The translations under genes and the position numbers were made by a program. DNA of 64,000 bases, taken from NCBI GenBank assembly GCA_013398295.1, contig VZSF01009117.1, forward strand, positions 186,001 through 250,000, in the 5' to 3' direction. Numbering within the stretch: position 1 is the first letter of the stretch; each line of letters starts with the position of its first letter. Of this stretch, positions 46,975 to 59,800 are shown piece after piece. The notes under the pieces are model-generated. The model had not been told where the DNA came from and made no database searches. It saw only the letters and a program-made list of their open reading frames with translations. The stretch is from Chionis minor (lineage: Eukaryota > Chordata > Aves > Charadriiformes > Chionididae).

Positions 46975-49905
46975 TTATTGTGGACATTATTATTCCTGAG
47001 AAATACTTACATAGGTAAAAGTACCCATAATTAAAACTTTCCAGAAGCCCATGCTTGTTTCTGTACATGTGTTATATGTGTGAGAATACGTGACCTTAAG
47101 GGTTCCTTCTGGTTCTACATCCACAAATCAAACTGCTGCAGGAAGAAAAGATTAATTTCATGAGTTTTTTGGTATGCAACCAGAAAAAGATCTGTACAAC
47201 TCTACAGTTAGAGAAGTTAAGCCCTATGTATTCATTCAGTACAAAAAATACCTTGCATGTATGTATACAAGCTCATTTACATTATATGACTTCATTTTCA
47301 GTTTCAGAACGATTTCTGACATAGGAAATACCGCTCGGCATTCTCTCTAAGATTCAACATATCCAATTACGTATTCAGTGAAATGTCAACATAGGCATTC
47401 AACCTATTGAAACAACTAATCATTTTATCAGACTGTAAATTTAGAGGTGAATATTTTGAATGCAAGTCCAAACTGTGACATTAAAGCACTCTAAAACATC
47501 CTAGGGAGAAGTTTGCAACAGCATCAAGTGTCATGCAATGGAATCCTTCTTCCTACTTTACGTAAAGATAATGCCCTGTTCACTACAATATCATTTTAAG
47601 TGGCATAGTTTGTTTTCACAACCACAGCTGGCCAGCTAGATGTTGATCAAAGAGAAAATTGAGCAGGACCATAATCTTTATGATCACCCCCTTTTTACTG
47701 GTTGCATATGAATAGGAAGGAACTTAGCGATCACTTGCTCAGCTGTAAGTTGCATTATGTGCTCGTTGTATTTACAATTCCTTTGACTATGACACGGGAT
47801 ACTGACGTGTTTGCTTGCATTAGCATAGATCTTTCAGAATTACAAAGCACTTAATCCACACAGAAGAATCATTATAAAATGGCTTATTCATTACAAACCT
47901 ATGGCTGTTGTCACTTCATATAGTTCTACTATTGCACAGTATTTTATTTCATATACTATCGATTGTAAAGAACAGTTTCCCGTGACAGAAACAAACCTGA
48001 CTTCCAGTGTCATCTGAAACTGCTCCAAAAAAAAAAAAAGGAAGAAAAAGTTTGTTCAAGTAATTTAATTAAAGTTTTTGTCTCTACCAAATTTTACTAC
48101 AAACCTGTGTTGGCCTAAAAAACAGAAGCTGTTAGCAAGGTTAAAGGGCTATGAGAGCTTTTCAGCCAGGAATCACGAAGGGTTTTCCTCACTCTTATGT
48201 CAGTGAACTTCAACCTGCCAATCTTGCATATTTCAAGTTATTGAGTTACTAAAGAATGAACTGTTTTAATTGGGACTTGATGCTCTTCTTCCTCACCATC
48301 TTTATCTCAATTTATTCCTCCTCAGGTATAAATCCAAAGTATCTAAACTTCAGCTTCTGAGTAAGGTTAAAGAATTTTCCTACCTAGGTGCCATAAAGAG
48401 TCCTTACTGTGACTTTTCAGATACAAATTTCTTACCCACCCCTGCAATGGAGCCCATGTACTTTGAATCTGAATTCTGAATCATTCCGAAAGTGACTCAT
48501 ATCTGACATGAGCAAGTTGAGCTAGGCTAAGAAGAACCAGAGACTGGAGTAGAAAACCTGGCAGGAATCATGCTTCAATCAGTAGGAATACACAATACTT
48601 ACTAATAATACCTACTTTAATGCCTCTGGTAGAGGTAACTCAGCCACAAGGTTGTTTAGAGGACACCAGAGATCACAGTTTCTTCATTTTGCCAATTACA
48701 CAAGACTTGAAACAAAACTGCTTTGCTAAATAATTGTCTGTGTATGTGCCTTGAAGGAAATAGAAAGTTTTAGTTCTTACAGTTGTAATTTTATTAGTCT
48801 TCAGGCACAGGTTAAGTTACTAAGGAAATAGTTACAAGTGACCTGTGCCCAAACTTATTATTAATTAAAAAACAAAATTCCCCAACCACTACAACTATCA
48901 CCTATCACATCTAAATTTCTGCATGGTTTTAATCTTTTGACCAGTTATATTTAATCTCTCCTGAACTTCTTTCTTCCAGAGCCTTGACATGAGAAAGCAA
49001 GGACTCTTGCATGGAGCTGGAAGAACTCTAATCTTGTTTCCTTTGCCAAACCTCATCTCCTGAAAGCACCAAAAGCCAGTTTGGCACCCCCTCCTTTGAT
49101 CCTCCATTGTAGCATCAGACACACCTTACAACAGCGGCAGACCTTCCTCCTGAAGTTCTTCCTTGACCCTTCCCTTCTCATGCTTTATTTCTTTCTTTTC
49201 TATTATATGATCTGAAAGGACAGCCGGAATCTGCTATCCAGAGAAAAAGAAATGTTAGGCTGGAACAGGAAAACAATTCAGAACACGCCGAAGGAATGAC
49301 TCCTATTCTGTAAAAACCTGAGATCTGTCTTTGAGAACGTGAACTGTTCTTCCCTTTATTCTGCTGTTCATTTTAAGTGTTCATTTTGTTTCCCAATCTC
49401 TGAGACAGCATTATCATAAAATAAAATATATCTAAAAAATCCCAGGTGACTAAGGGTTAATGGAAAATTCAGCTGTTTAACAGCTTCAAAATTTGTTGTC
49501 CACAGGTTTTTTGCAATATACTCCCTCAGAAGCTCAAAAGCAGATTTTGCTTTCCTAGAGGTTTCATCTTTATGTTAGTTCACCATTATTAATTTTTCTT
49601 CTCATGTTTCTTATAAAGACAGTCAAGAAGTCTTTGCTTCATTTACTTTCTTGCTACTGCTTCAGAGTCACTAATTATAGGTTTCCATTTTGTTTTCAAT
49701 TTATGTGTTATAATAATAGCTATCTTGTGGTCTTTAGAAACTGCCTTCATTCACTTTTATGAAACAAAGATAAACAGATGCAGATGTACATATAGATAAA
49801 CAGTACGCATTTACCATATTGACATATATTAAGGAGAAAACAAAAAAAACCATAGCCATAGACAGAAACAGCCATACAACTTAGGGACACAACTTGTGAC
49901 ACTTT
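46975..49905. other. Non-coding stretch, no gene seen
   Basis: No recognisable gene. A TGACCTTAAGGGTTCCTTCTGG segment near 47090-47111 faintly resembles a CR1 3' tail but lacks flanking support. A good acceptor motif (TTCTTTCTTCCAG, ending 48978) has no matching donor. Confidence 0.6.
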
Positions 49906-51010
49906 TCACAGAATCACCTAGGTAGGAAGAGACCTTTAAGAACATTGAGTACAACCATTAACCTAACACTGCCAAAACCACCACTAAACCATGTTCCTCA
50001 GCACCATGTCTACCTGCCCTTTAAACACATCCAGGGATGGCAAATCCACCACCTCCCTGTGCAGCCTGTTCCAATGCTTGACAACCCTTCCCATAAAGAA
50101 GTTTTTCCTAGTATCCAATCTAAACCTCCCCCGGTGTAACTTGAGGCTGTTTCCTCTTGTCCTATTTCTTGTTCCTTGGGAGAAGAGACTGACCCCCACC
50201 TCACTAAGATCTCCTGTCAGCAGCAATAAGATTTCCCCTCAACCTTCTCTTCTCCAGCTCCATGTTCCAGCACCTCAATGTCCTTCCTATACTGTGGCAT
50301 CCAAAATTGAACACAGGACTCAAGCTGCGGCCTCACCAGTGCTGAGTACAGGGTCATGATCACTTCCCTGCTCCTGCTGGACACACTATCCTTGATACGG
50401 GCCAAGACGCCATTAGCCTTCTACTTGGGTACACTGCTGGCTCATGTTCAGTCGACTGTCCACCAGGACCACCAGATCCTTTTCTGCCAGGCAGCTGTCC
50501 AGCCACTCCTCCCCAAGCCTGTAGCGCTGCCTGGGGTTGTTGCGACCAAAGTGCAGGACCCGGCACTTGACCTTCTTGAACCTCATACCATTGGCTTCAG
50601 CCCATCAATCCAGCCTGTCCAGATCCCTCTGCAGAGCCTTCCTACCCTCTAGCAGATCAACGCTCCCGCTTAATTCAGTGTCATCTGCAAACTTACTGAG
50701 GGTGCATTCAATCCCCTCGTCCAGATCATCAATAAAGACATTAAACAAGACTGGTCCCAAAACTGAGCCCTATGGAACACCGCTTGAGACCTGATGCCAA
50801 CTGGATTTAGCACCATTCACCACAACTCTCTGGGCTCGGCCATCCAGCCAGTTTTTAACCCAGCAGAGAGTCCACCTGTCCTCCATGCCACGGGCTGCCA
50901 GCTTCTCTAGCAGAATGCTGTAGGAGACTGTGTCAAAGGCCTTACTAAAGTCCAAATAGACAACATACACAGGCTTTCTTTTATCCACCAGGAGGGTCAC
51001 CTGGTCATTT
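49906..51010 (-). mobile_element. CR1 retrotransposon, 5'-truncated, minus strand
   Basis: The minus strand runs from N-D-Q-V-T-L-L-V-D-K near 51005 through the reverse transcriptase to the 3' UTR, ending in a GGTGATTCTGTGA-type tail at 49906 rather than ATTCTATGAT repeats. This tail and wording such as L-E-K-L-A-A-R-G-M and V-E-V-G-V-S-L-F-S mark a different CR1 subfamily from the copies at 18.7, 45 and 63.6 kb. Frames are open in pieces only: 50770-51000 (Y-L-D-F-S-K-A-F-D-T-V-S, then N-W-L-D-G-R-A-Q-R-V-V-V-N-G), and 49984-50226 for the C-terminus. The catalytic box near 50680-50700 still reads F-A-D-D-T on the minus strand, but frameshifts and stops between the pieces rule out a working protein. 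Confidence 0.94.
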
Positions 51011-52674
51011 GTTCTTCACATTTTCAATTTCAGTATATTTTCAATTTAGATATAAACACGTTTCATCAGAAAGTTTCTGGACCTCCTGGGCATATGTAAG
51101 CATCAAAATTATTCCAAAAGACCCACTTAAGCTGAAAAGTCTTATTTTAAGCTCTCTTGGTAGAATTAGGACTATATTACTAAATTTAACAGAGTACATA
51201 AAAAATATTTTATATTTCAGAATATTTGCCAGTTTGGCAAGTTTTTGATTTCTTAAAAGCACTATGCAACAAGAAGCGTGTATCTTTAGCTGAGCTCTGG
51301 AAAGTAAAAGTTAAAATGACATCATGGGCATCCACATTGATCACCTTTAACACTGAGCATCACCAAAAAAATCTGAATTTAGTCAAGAATCCTAGTAATG
51401 ATCCACCCTAATCTCCCAAAATTATGTGTTGGCACTTCAGTGCTAATAGACAAGCCACAAAAATTACAAAAACTTAAGTCAGCAAAGTAATCAAATTGGT
51501 TCTCCTTATACATAAATCTGTTGAGTAAGACAAAACCATTTTACACTGGTGCTTTTCATGATAGTATTCCACAACATAGGCAGCCTCTAGGGAGCTGCTT
51601 CTCTTTCAATGAGCAATTTCATTTTCAGTATAATTTGTCATATAATTGTGTCTTTAAATTTAGTGAATCCAGTCATTTTTTCACATAATTAATTCTGATT
51701 TATTTTCACTTTCTCATCTTGCAGTTCTTTCATTTTTTCATTTTTTGCTTGTAACTTGCTGAAGATTACGTTATATTTTCAGATCACTCAGTAGTTGTCT
51801 GAATCCTACACACTGAACATTTGAAACGAAAAGATTTGGAGTTTTGGGGGGTTCCTTTTGTTTTCTGGGTTGCTTGGTTTTGTTTGATTTTTTTGTTATT
51901 TTTTTAAAAATTCTATTATTTCAATGAAGCAACAAGATAAAATTTTCATTTAAGGTGGTGGTAATAACAACGTTGTAAAGGAATTTGAGACTGTTATTTG
52001 CCATGTAAAGAGCCTAATCTCCTTCATGACTATGGCTTGTATGTACTTTTTATAAAAAGGACAAGGAAAATATAACTCCCATATTATGTAACTAACACCA
52101 GGGTTTTTAGATTTGTATGCAACAAAGATGCACAAGGCAGAACAGCCTTACAATGACTTTTATGATATCCATGTGCCACACCAGCGCGTGCCACTTACAG
52201 TTCAGCTGGACACACATGAACTGTTCTTGCTTCATTTCAGACTGCTCCTGATGTACCTTTACAAGGCTAGAGAGGGGTAACCCCTTGGCTGATTTGTTCT
52301 TACATACAGGACCAATTGAAGCTTTGGCCAAGTTTCTGTGGCAAGAAGACTATAAACCAAAATGGGGTTATTAATATTTCAGCTTTTCCTCTTTCTTCAA
52401 CACAAGGGCTCCATACTTTATCGTTGCAATAAAACATCCATTTATTATAGTAATAAAGAAACGTATATTTTAGTTCTTCATGTCAGTAACTTTTACTCTT
52501 ACACTGTATTAGAGCTCACCAGGTTCCTACTCACTGTGTGTCACAACTGGACTCCGTAGAACACCCCTGTTTTGGATTAAATTGAAGTAGTAATGGTATG
52601 ACGAGAAAGCACATGGATGCATAGGAAGGATTTTTTATTCCTTTTCTGGGGCTGTATGGCTGTTTTTATAGAAT
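51011..52674. other. Non-coding stretch, no gene seen
   Basis: AT-rich with T- and G/T-rich runs near 51840-51905. Nothing recognisable. Small frames are 74 codons or shorter. Confidence 0.6.
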
Positions 52675-54310
52675 CTGGGAATTTCTTGTGTTCAGATAGA
52701 TTTTCACACTTTTAAATTTGCCTTCATCACCTCTTGCCCTATCACTGGGTACCACTGACAAAAGCTTGTCCCCTCTTCTTCATTCCTATCAGGTATTAAT
52801 ACAAATTGGCAAGATCCCTATGAGCCTTCTCTGCGTCATGCTGAACAGTCCCAGCTTTCTCAGTATCTCCTTGTACGTCAGATGCTCTAGTTGCTTATAC
52901 ACCTTTGTGGCCCTTCAACGAACTCGTTCCAGTTAAGTCCATATCTTTCTTGTACTGGGGAGTCCAGAACTGGACCCAGCACTCCCAGAGTGGTCTGATC
53001 AGTGCTGAGCAGAAGGGGAAGGACGACCTCCCTCTATCTGTTGGCAACACACTTCCATACGCAGTCTGAGATGTTGGTCACTTTTGCCACAAGAGCACAC
53101 AGGCTGGCTCACAGTCAACTTAGTCTCCACTATGACCCCCAGGTTCTTCTCTGCAGAGCTGCTTTCAAGTTGGCCAGCCCTAGTGTGTGCTGATGCCTGG
53201 AATTACTCCTCCCCAGATGCAGGACTCAGATTTTCCCTTCGCTGAATTTCATGAGATTCTTCTCTTCCCATTTCTCCAGCCCACCAAAGTCCCTCTGAAT
53301 GACAGCACGCCCATCTGGTATTATCAGCTACACATAGTTTTTTTATCATGTGCAAACTTGCTGAGCAGGCATTATGCCCCATCATCGAGCTCAGTAACAA
53401 AGATGTTAAACAGTATTGGCTCCACTCTTAACCCCTGGGGTACTTGCCTAGTAACTTACCTCTAACTGGACTTTGTGCCACTGATCACCATCCTCTGGGC
53501 CTGGCCATTCAGTCAGTTTTCAGTGCTTGCTTATGTAGTCTGTACTTTTTTAGTTTTTCTAAGGACATTATGGGAAATAGCGTAAAATATTTTAGTAAAA
53601 TCAAGGTAAAAACATTTATTGCTCTTCCTCTGTCCATCAGGCTAGTCAGCTCATTATAGAATGCTGTCACGGTGGCTAAGATAATTTCTCATAAGTCAAT
53701 GTTGATTATTCCTGAACACCTGTTTCTCCTTCATGTTTAGAAATGGTTTCCAGGATTAGTTGCTTTATTGTCCTCCCAGAGACTAAGGTGAAGCTGACCA
53801 AACTGTAGTTTGCAGATCTTTCTTCTTGGCCTTCCTGAAGAAAAGAGTGACATTTGCACTCTTCCAGTCTACAGGAACTTTTCCTGATCACCTTGACTTT
53901 TTGAAGATGACTGGGTAGCTTCACAATGACATCAGCCAGCTCCCTCAGCACTCACAGGTGTGACCCGTCAAGCTTCACGTACTAATATATGCCTAGTTTG
54001 TTAAAACACTCCCTAGCCTGGTCTTCCTCCATTGAGGTCGTCTTCCTTGGTCCAGACTTTGTCTCTAGTTTCAGGGGTCTGGGGGTTCCTGAAGGCTGAT
54101 TTTAACAGCAAAGACTCGGGGGGAAAAGGCATAAGTCTCTTTACCTTAGACACATTCTTTGTCAGCAGCTTCTCAGATGCATTCAGCAGTAGGTCCACAT
54201 TTTCCCTAGTGTTCCTTTTGCTGTTTCCATACTTGTAAAATCTGTTCTTGCTTCCCTTTACATTCCCTGCCAAATTCAACTCCACGTGGGCTTTGGTTTT
54301 CCCATATTAT
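52675..54310 (-). mobile_element. CR1 retrotransposon fragment, minus strand (left copy)
   Basis: Clear CR1 in reverse orientation. On the minus strand, 54285-54013 reads E-L-N-L-A-G-N-V-K-G-S-K (inter-domain region), and 53951-53706 reads L-R-E-L-A-D-V-I-V-K, then V-S-F-T-L-V-S-G-R-T-I-K-Q-L-I-L-E (reverse-transcriptase entry region). Lower coordinates carry the LSKFA- and thumb-region equivalents and the ORF2 C-terminus. Many stops and frameshifts make it an old, inactive copy. The 3' end fades at about 52675 without an ATTCTATGAT tail. Confidence 0.9.
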
Positions 54311-54775
54311 TGCATCTAGTACGGAATCTAATATGGAATCATTTGGATTCCTTGTTGCTGTTAAAAGGCAAAAACTGCCCAAGAAGTTGCAATCAGTGCT
54401 CATAATAATGCTTAGTATTTCTTGGATCTACAGAGAAAATGAAAATGCCCTAGGAGAGAAAACCCCGCTTTTTCATTACAGGCCTGTAACAAAAAGTGCA
54501 TGGGAACTTTTACCTTTGGGGTTGTTTCCATAGGAGGTGTGTGTGACATTATTTTTCATTCAAAAACATTGCTCAAGGGATAAGCACAGTTTGAAAGACC
54601 ACCTCTGGATGTATCTGAATTTGGTAGTTGAGACTGGAAAACAAATGCCACAAAACAAGTCACCTCAGGCTGAAGAGCCACCAGTTTCTAGAAAGGACCT
54701 TCAACCATGCATTGAAACTCTCTGAACTTTATCTTAATCCAACTCTGCTGATGTATGGCACAGGCTACTAAGCTT
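54311..54775. other. Non-CR1 part of the duplicated unit (left copy)
   Basis: About 465 bp beyond the 5' edge of the CR1 fragment, repeated at 56366-56830. No gene or repeat family recognised. Two short frames (66 and 62 codons) appear identically in both copies and carry no domain. Confidence 0.6.
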
Positions 54776-54776
54776 N

Positions 54777-56365
54777 CTTCATCACCTCTTGCCCTATCAC
54801 TGGGTACCACTGACAAAAGCTTGTCCCCTCTTCTTCATTCCTATCAGGTATTAATACAAATTGGCAAGATCCCTATGAGCCTTCTCTGCGTCATGCTGAA
54901 CAGTCCCAGCTTTCTCAGTATCTCCTTGTACGTCAGATGCTCTAGTTGCTTATACACCTTTGTGGCCCTTCAACGAACTCGTTCCAGTTAAGTCCATATC
55001 TTTCTTGTACTGGGGAGTCCAGAACTGGACCCAGCACTCCCAGAGTGGTCTGATCAGTGCTGAGCAGAAGGGGAAGGACGACCTCCCTCTATCTGTTGGC
55101 AACACACTTCCCTACGCAGTCTGAGATGTTGGTCACTTTTGCCACAAGAGCACACAGGCTGGCTCACAGTCAACTTAGTCTCCACTATGACCCCCAGGTT
55201 CTTCTCTGCAGAGCTGCTTTCAAGTTGGCCAGCCCTAGTGTGTGCTGATGCCTGGAATTACTCCTCCCCAGATGCAGGACTCAGATTTTCCCTTCGCTGA
55301 ATTTCATGAGATTCTTCTCTTCCCATTTCTCCAGCCCACCAAAGTCCCTCTGAATGACAGCACGCCCATCTGGTATTATCAGCTACACATAGTTTTTTTA
55401 TCATGTGCAAACTTGCTGAGCAGGCATTATGCCCCATCATCGAGCTCAGTAACAAAGATGTTAAACAGTATTGGCTCCACTCTTAACCCCTGGGGTACTT
55501 GCCTAGTAACTTACCTCTAACTGGACTTTGTGCCACTGATCACCATCCTCTGGGCCTGGCCATTCAGTCAGTTTTCAGTGCTTGCTTATGTAGTCTGTAC
55601 TTTTTTAGTTTTTCTAAGGACATTATGGGAAATAGCGTAAAATATTTTAGTAAAATCAAGGTAAAAACATTTATTGCTCTTCCTCTGTCCATCAGGCTAG
55701 TCAGCTCATTATAGAATGCTGTCACGGTGGCTAAGATAATTTCTCATAAGTCAATGTTGATTATTCCTGAACACCTGTTTCTCCTTCATGTTTAGAAATG
55801 GTTTCCAGGATTAGTTGCTTTATTGTCCTCCCAGAGACTAAGGTGAAGCTGACCAAACTGTAGTTTGCAGATCTTTCTTCTTGGCCTTCCTGAAGAAAAG
55901 AGTGACATTTGCACTCTTCCAGTCTACAGGAACTTTTCCTGATCACCTTGACTTTTTGAAGATGACTGGGTAGCTTCACAATGACATCAGCCAGCTCCCT
56001 CAGCACTCACAGGTGTGACCCGTCAAGCTTCACGTACTAATATATGCCTAGTTTGTTAAAACACTCCCTAGCCTGGTCTTCCTCCATTGAGGTCGTCTTC
56101 CTTGGTCCAGACTTTGTCTCTAGTTTCAGGGGTCTGGGGGTTCCTGAAGGCTGATTTTAACAGCAAAGACTCGGGGGGAAAAGGCATAAGTCTCTTTACC
56201 TTAGACACATTCTTTGTCAGCAGCTTCTCAGATGCATTCAGCAGTAGGTCCACATTTTCCCTAGTGTTCCTTTTGCTGTTTCCATACTTGTAAAATCTGT
56301 TCTTGCTTCCCTTTACATTCCCTGCCAAATTCAACTCCACGTGGGCTTTGGTTTTCCCATATTAT
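54777..56365 (-). mobile_element. CR1 retrotransposon fragment, minus strand (right copy)
   Basis: Second representation of the 52675-54310 fragment, cut abruptly at the N. Same reverse-transcriptase blocks at +2055. Its near-identity, including all disabling mutations, shows it is not an independent insertion. Confidence 0.9.
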
Positions 56366-56828
56366 TGCATCTAGTACGGAATCTAATATGGAATCATTTG
56401 GATTCCTTGTTGCTGTTAAAAGGCAAAAACTGCCCAAGAAGTTGCAATCAGTGCTCATAATAATGCTTAGTATTTCTTGGATCTACAGAGAAAATGAAAA
56501 TGCCCTAGGAGAGAAAACCCCGCTTTTTCATTACAGGCCTGTAACAAAAAGTGCATGGGAACTTTTACCTTTGGGGTTGTTTCCATAGGAGGTGTGTGTG
56601 ACATTATTTTTCATTCAAAAACATTGCTCAAGGGATAAGCACAGTTTGAAAGACCACCTCTGGATGTATCTGAATTTGGTAGTTGAGACTGGAAAACAAA
56701 TGCCACAAAACAAGTCACCTCAGGCTGAAGAGCCACCAGTTTCTAGAAAGGACCTTCAACCATGCATTGAAACTCTCTGAACTTTATCTTAATCCAACTC
56801 TGCTGATGTATGGCACAGGCTACTAAGC

Positions 56829-56844
56829 TTTCTTTCTTTCTTTC
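56829..56844. repeat. Short (TTTC)n microsatellite
   Basis: TTTCTTTCTTTCTTTC directly at the right end of the duplicated segment. A low-complexity tract here may have helped end the left contig. Confidence 0.85.
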
Positions 56845-59800
56845 ATATTCCAAGTTTTGACCATTGTCAAACTTTATTTGTGCACAAAATTTTATTTTAG
56901 ATTTTTGAGGGAAGAAGGTTGTTTTGGGTGTTTTTTGAGCATTTCCCCCAGGATTTTCAGGGAACTACAGGCTTACAACTCTCTGTAGTAGTATGATGCT
57001 CCCTTGAACAATGTTCAAAGAACTCAATGCTGAATATGTTTTGTAGTGTACTATGGAAATTCAAATGAAAAAAGTGTATGAAAAGTCACAGGAAAGAAGA
57101 ATACAGGTCTGAATAGAATATTTTGAATACCAACAATATTTGACTAAAGAAATCACAATTGTAATTTCTCTGATAAAGAGAGCAAAAGGATTTTTCTTGC
57201 TATTATAATACTTTTGAAATTCTGCACTCTTGCTTAGCTTATCACTTTATACTAACACTGTGCCAAAGGAATGGAAATGAGACTTTTTCACCAGGGTGTT
57301 TTTGTTGTTTGTTTGGAAGAATTTTTGTCTATATTTGTAGTGCTACTTGAGAGGATTTTCTATGGAACTGCAACTAATTCTGTATCCTGTCAATAAAAAT
57401 ATTCAAAGACAAAGTGAAAAATGATTAATTTCTATGAAATTCCAGAAATAGAGAACAACAAAAGCATGTATTTATTCGTGTTAAAATACACCCTTTCAAA
57501 AATATAAAAACCTAACACTTTTTCTTGCTAAAGAATTATTTGGTGATAGATATAAACCAGAAATAGTAATAATAAAAGGAGGACTAAATGTTTCTAACAA
57601 AAAGAACCCAAGAGATTAGTTACAATGACAGAGATAAGGAAACTTTTACATTTACTAGAAATACAGTATGACTATATGTTCACATATGGTGATATCATTA
57701 CAAATATAAGAGAAAATGTTGTTCTTTAATGCTCATTTATGGACCAGAGGTAAGTGGAATCAGGTCCGATTCACAGTCTGATATACAATTCCAGTGTATA
57801 TGTTTATCAGCTATTATTTGAATAATTTGTTTCCTCATCTGATGTCTCAATGTGGGCTCTGTGACTTCACAATTGTTTTTGCAGGAAAACACAATGCTGT
57901 AAATTTTATGTTTTCTAGAGGCAGTGGCTTGGGAAGCTTCAATGATTGTAATATTATTTACAAAACCAGAAAAGTCTCTAAACACATACACTGAATTTAA
58001 CTGTTTTAAAGTGTGTTTCCTCTAATGTTACAATTAAAAATTTAAAATGCCATCATCAGCATGTAAGGATCAGTTAATCTACTATTTTAATTATTTTGCT
58101 CTGTGGTTTTTAAAAAAAAAAAAAAAAAAAGAACCCAAACAAGAAAAATCCCAAAACAGCAAACAAACAAAAAACCAACAAACAAACCCTCCCATGTTTG
58201 ATACATTAAAAGGGAGCAATAATACAGAAAACTTAAAAAGCCTACTTGCTTTTGAAGTCACATAAGGAACATCCATACCCTTCCCTATTCCCACCCACAG
58301 TCAAGACTGTTATTCAAACACCTAAAAATAAAGGAAAGAGAGATGGAAAACTTTTTACTTCCCCTATATTGTTTGGGGTTTTTACCTGGGATAACAACTT
58401 CATGGTGTCAAATCATGGAGAAAAAAATTCTCTTTACCAATAACTAAGAGGCCCTGAGTCACAGATTGCAATACAATGTTGATTACACCCAGTAAATTCC
58501 ATTTACAGCATTCATTAAGGTATGATTTCATGCTGGAGGTTAGTTGAGTAGAATGTTTCCAAATACAAAAGTCAAAACTCACGTTTTGGTATGTGTTGTG
58601 TTTCCCTTCCTTCCTTCCTCTGTGAGCTTTCCTCTTCCCCCCTCCTCCCCCTTCCCAAATAAATCTAATGCTTTCATCACTTATTCCATCTTTTTCTTCA
58701 CATCCCCTTTTACTCCCGAGACTTCCCTTGCTTCTGTTCTACCTCGCTTTCTCTTTCCTTCTTTGTTTAACACATCTTACATGTGCTTCTTCCTTTGAGG
58801 CAATACTAAAAGCCAGCTACAACAGACAAAACAAACAGGTGTCATGCAAATACACATGTCCCTATAGCAAGATAGAAAGTGGGCTCCAAGAACAGCTTAA
58901 AAATATATTTGACTGACTGCAGTGTACTAGCCAACAAATAAGCAGCTGAGAATCACTGCAGTAAGCAAAAGCACCTTGGAACTGAATAAGAAAAAAATAT
59001 GTAAAACACAGGATGTGTCAGTGTCAGATGCTAAACTAAACCCCACGTGAGGTGACTAACAAAGTTAATAAAAGGTGCTTCTTCAGTCACATACTCAAGT
59101 TTTGATTTCCTTTTAAAACATCAGTGCTATGAACCTTAACTGCATAGAGTCATTGCAGCAATGTGAATAACGCTACCATCTGCCTTTTAGAAACAGAGAA
59201 CTAACAAGATTCACAAAAAAATTAAAAAACAAGCATTTAGAAAGAAAGAATGCTCAAGTTAAGCAGTCTTATCCTCAAATCCAAGCATAAGCCCATAAAT
59301 ACCCAAAGTCAGGAAGTATGCACATTTTTAACAGTTACATTTCCTGAGTGCCTCTGTGCTCGCATAGAATTCCCTCAAATGCTCTGGACCACTTAGTGTC
59401 TACTTTGAGATGAGATGTGCTCACATTTAGGGAATGAGGTCCACAGAAATATAGTAATGATGCCAATTTTCATTTAGACTCATTTTCACGAGAAAGAACA
59501 CTAATGCTACCCCTTCTATATATCATACTAATGGATAAAGAATTTGCACGAAACTTGAGAAAGATGGATTTAATATTTTTTGCCTGAGACGTTTCAGTCC
59601 AGCAGAATGTCTCAAACTCAGGTTATAAGATATACTGTAAGAAGAGCATTCAGGTATTGTTGAATTTTATATTCTACAAAATAACATAATTTTATTTTCC
59701 ATGAAAGGAGTAATATAGAACCAGGAAGACCTAATTGTGGTAAGCAATTTAAATATTTGGTAAAATAACTGGACTTGAGCATGGAGTGGAATTTATACCT

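Larger units (their letters stand above)
52722..56830. other. 2,054-bp tandem duplicate around a single N
   Basis: 52722-54775 and 54777-56830 are the same sequence at a constant offset of 2,055, starting CTTCATCACCTCTTGCCC and ending GGCTACTAAGCTT. I noticed one substitution (A at 53057, C at 55112). The single N at 54776 is the only separator. The left copy starts inside a CR1 whose continuation is present only to its left, and the right copy ends at a (TTTC)n run present only to its right. That is what an unmerged overlap between two contigs produces. A real recent tandem duplication is the less likely alternative. Confidence 0.88.

Noticed and set aside
47090..47115. CR1-tail-like segment TGACCTTAAGGGTTCCTTC
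   Set aside because: Too short, with no ORF2 sequence upstream and no tail repeats; probably chance.
48966..49140. Exon-like stretch after TTCTTTCTTCCAG
   Set aside because: A good acceptor motif, but no acceptable donor downstream and stops in the candidate frames.
53002..56780. Two identical sets of small ORFs, superficially like a duplicated gene cluster
   Set aside because: They are the two representations of one CR1-containing segment around a single N and carry no independent genes.
52722..56830. Recent segmental duplication or direct-repeat mobile element
   Set aside because: The single N exactly at the junction and the contig-overlap geometry fit an assembly artefact better; there are no terminal repeats or target duplication.
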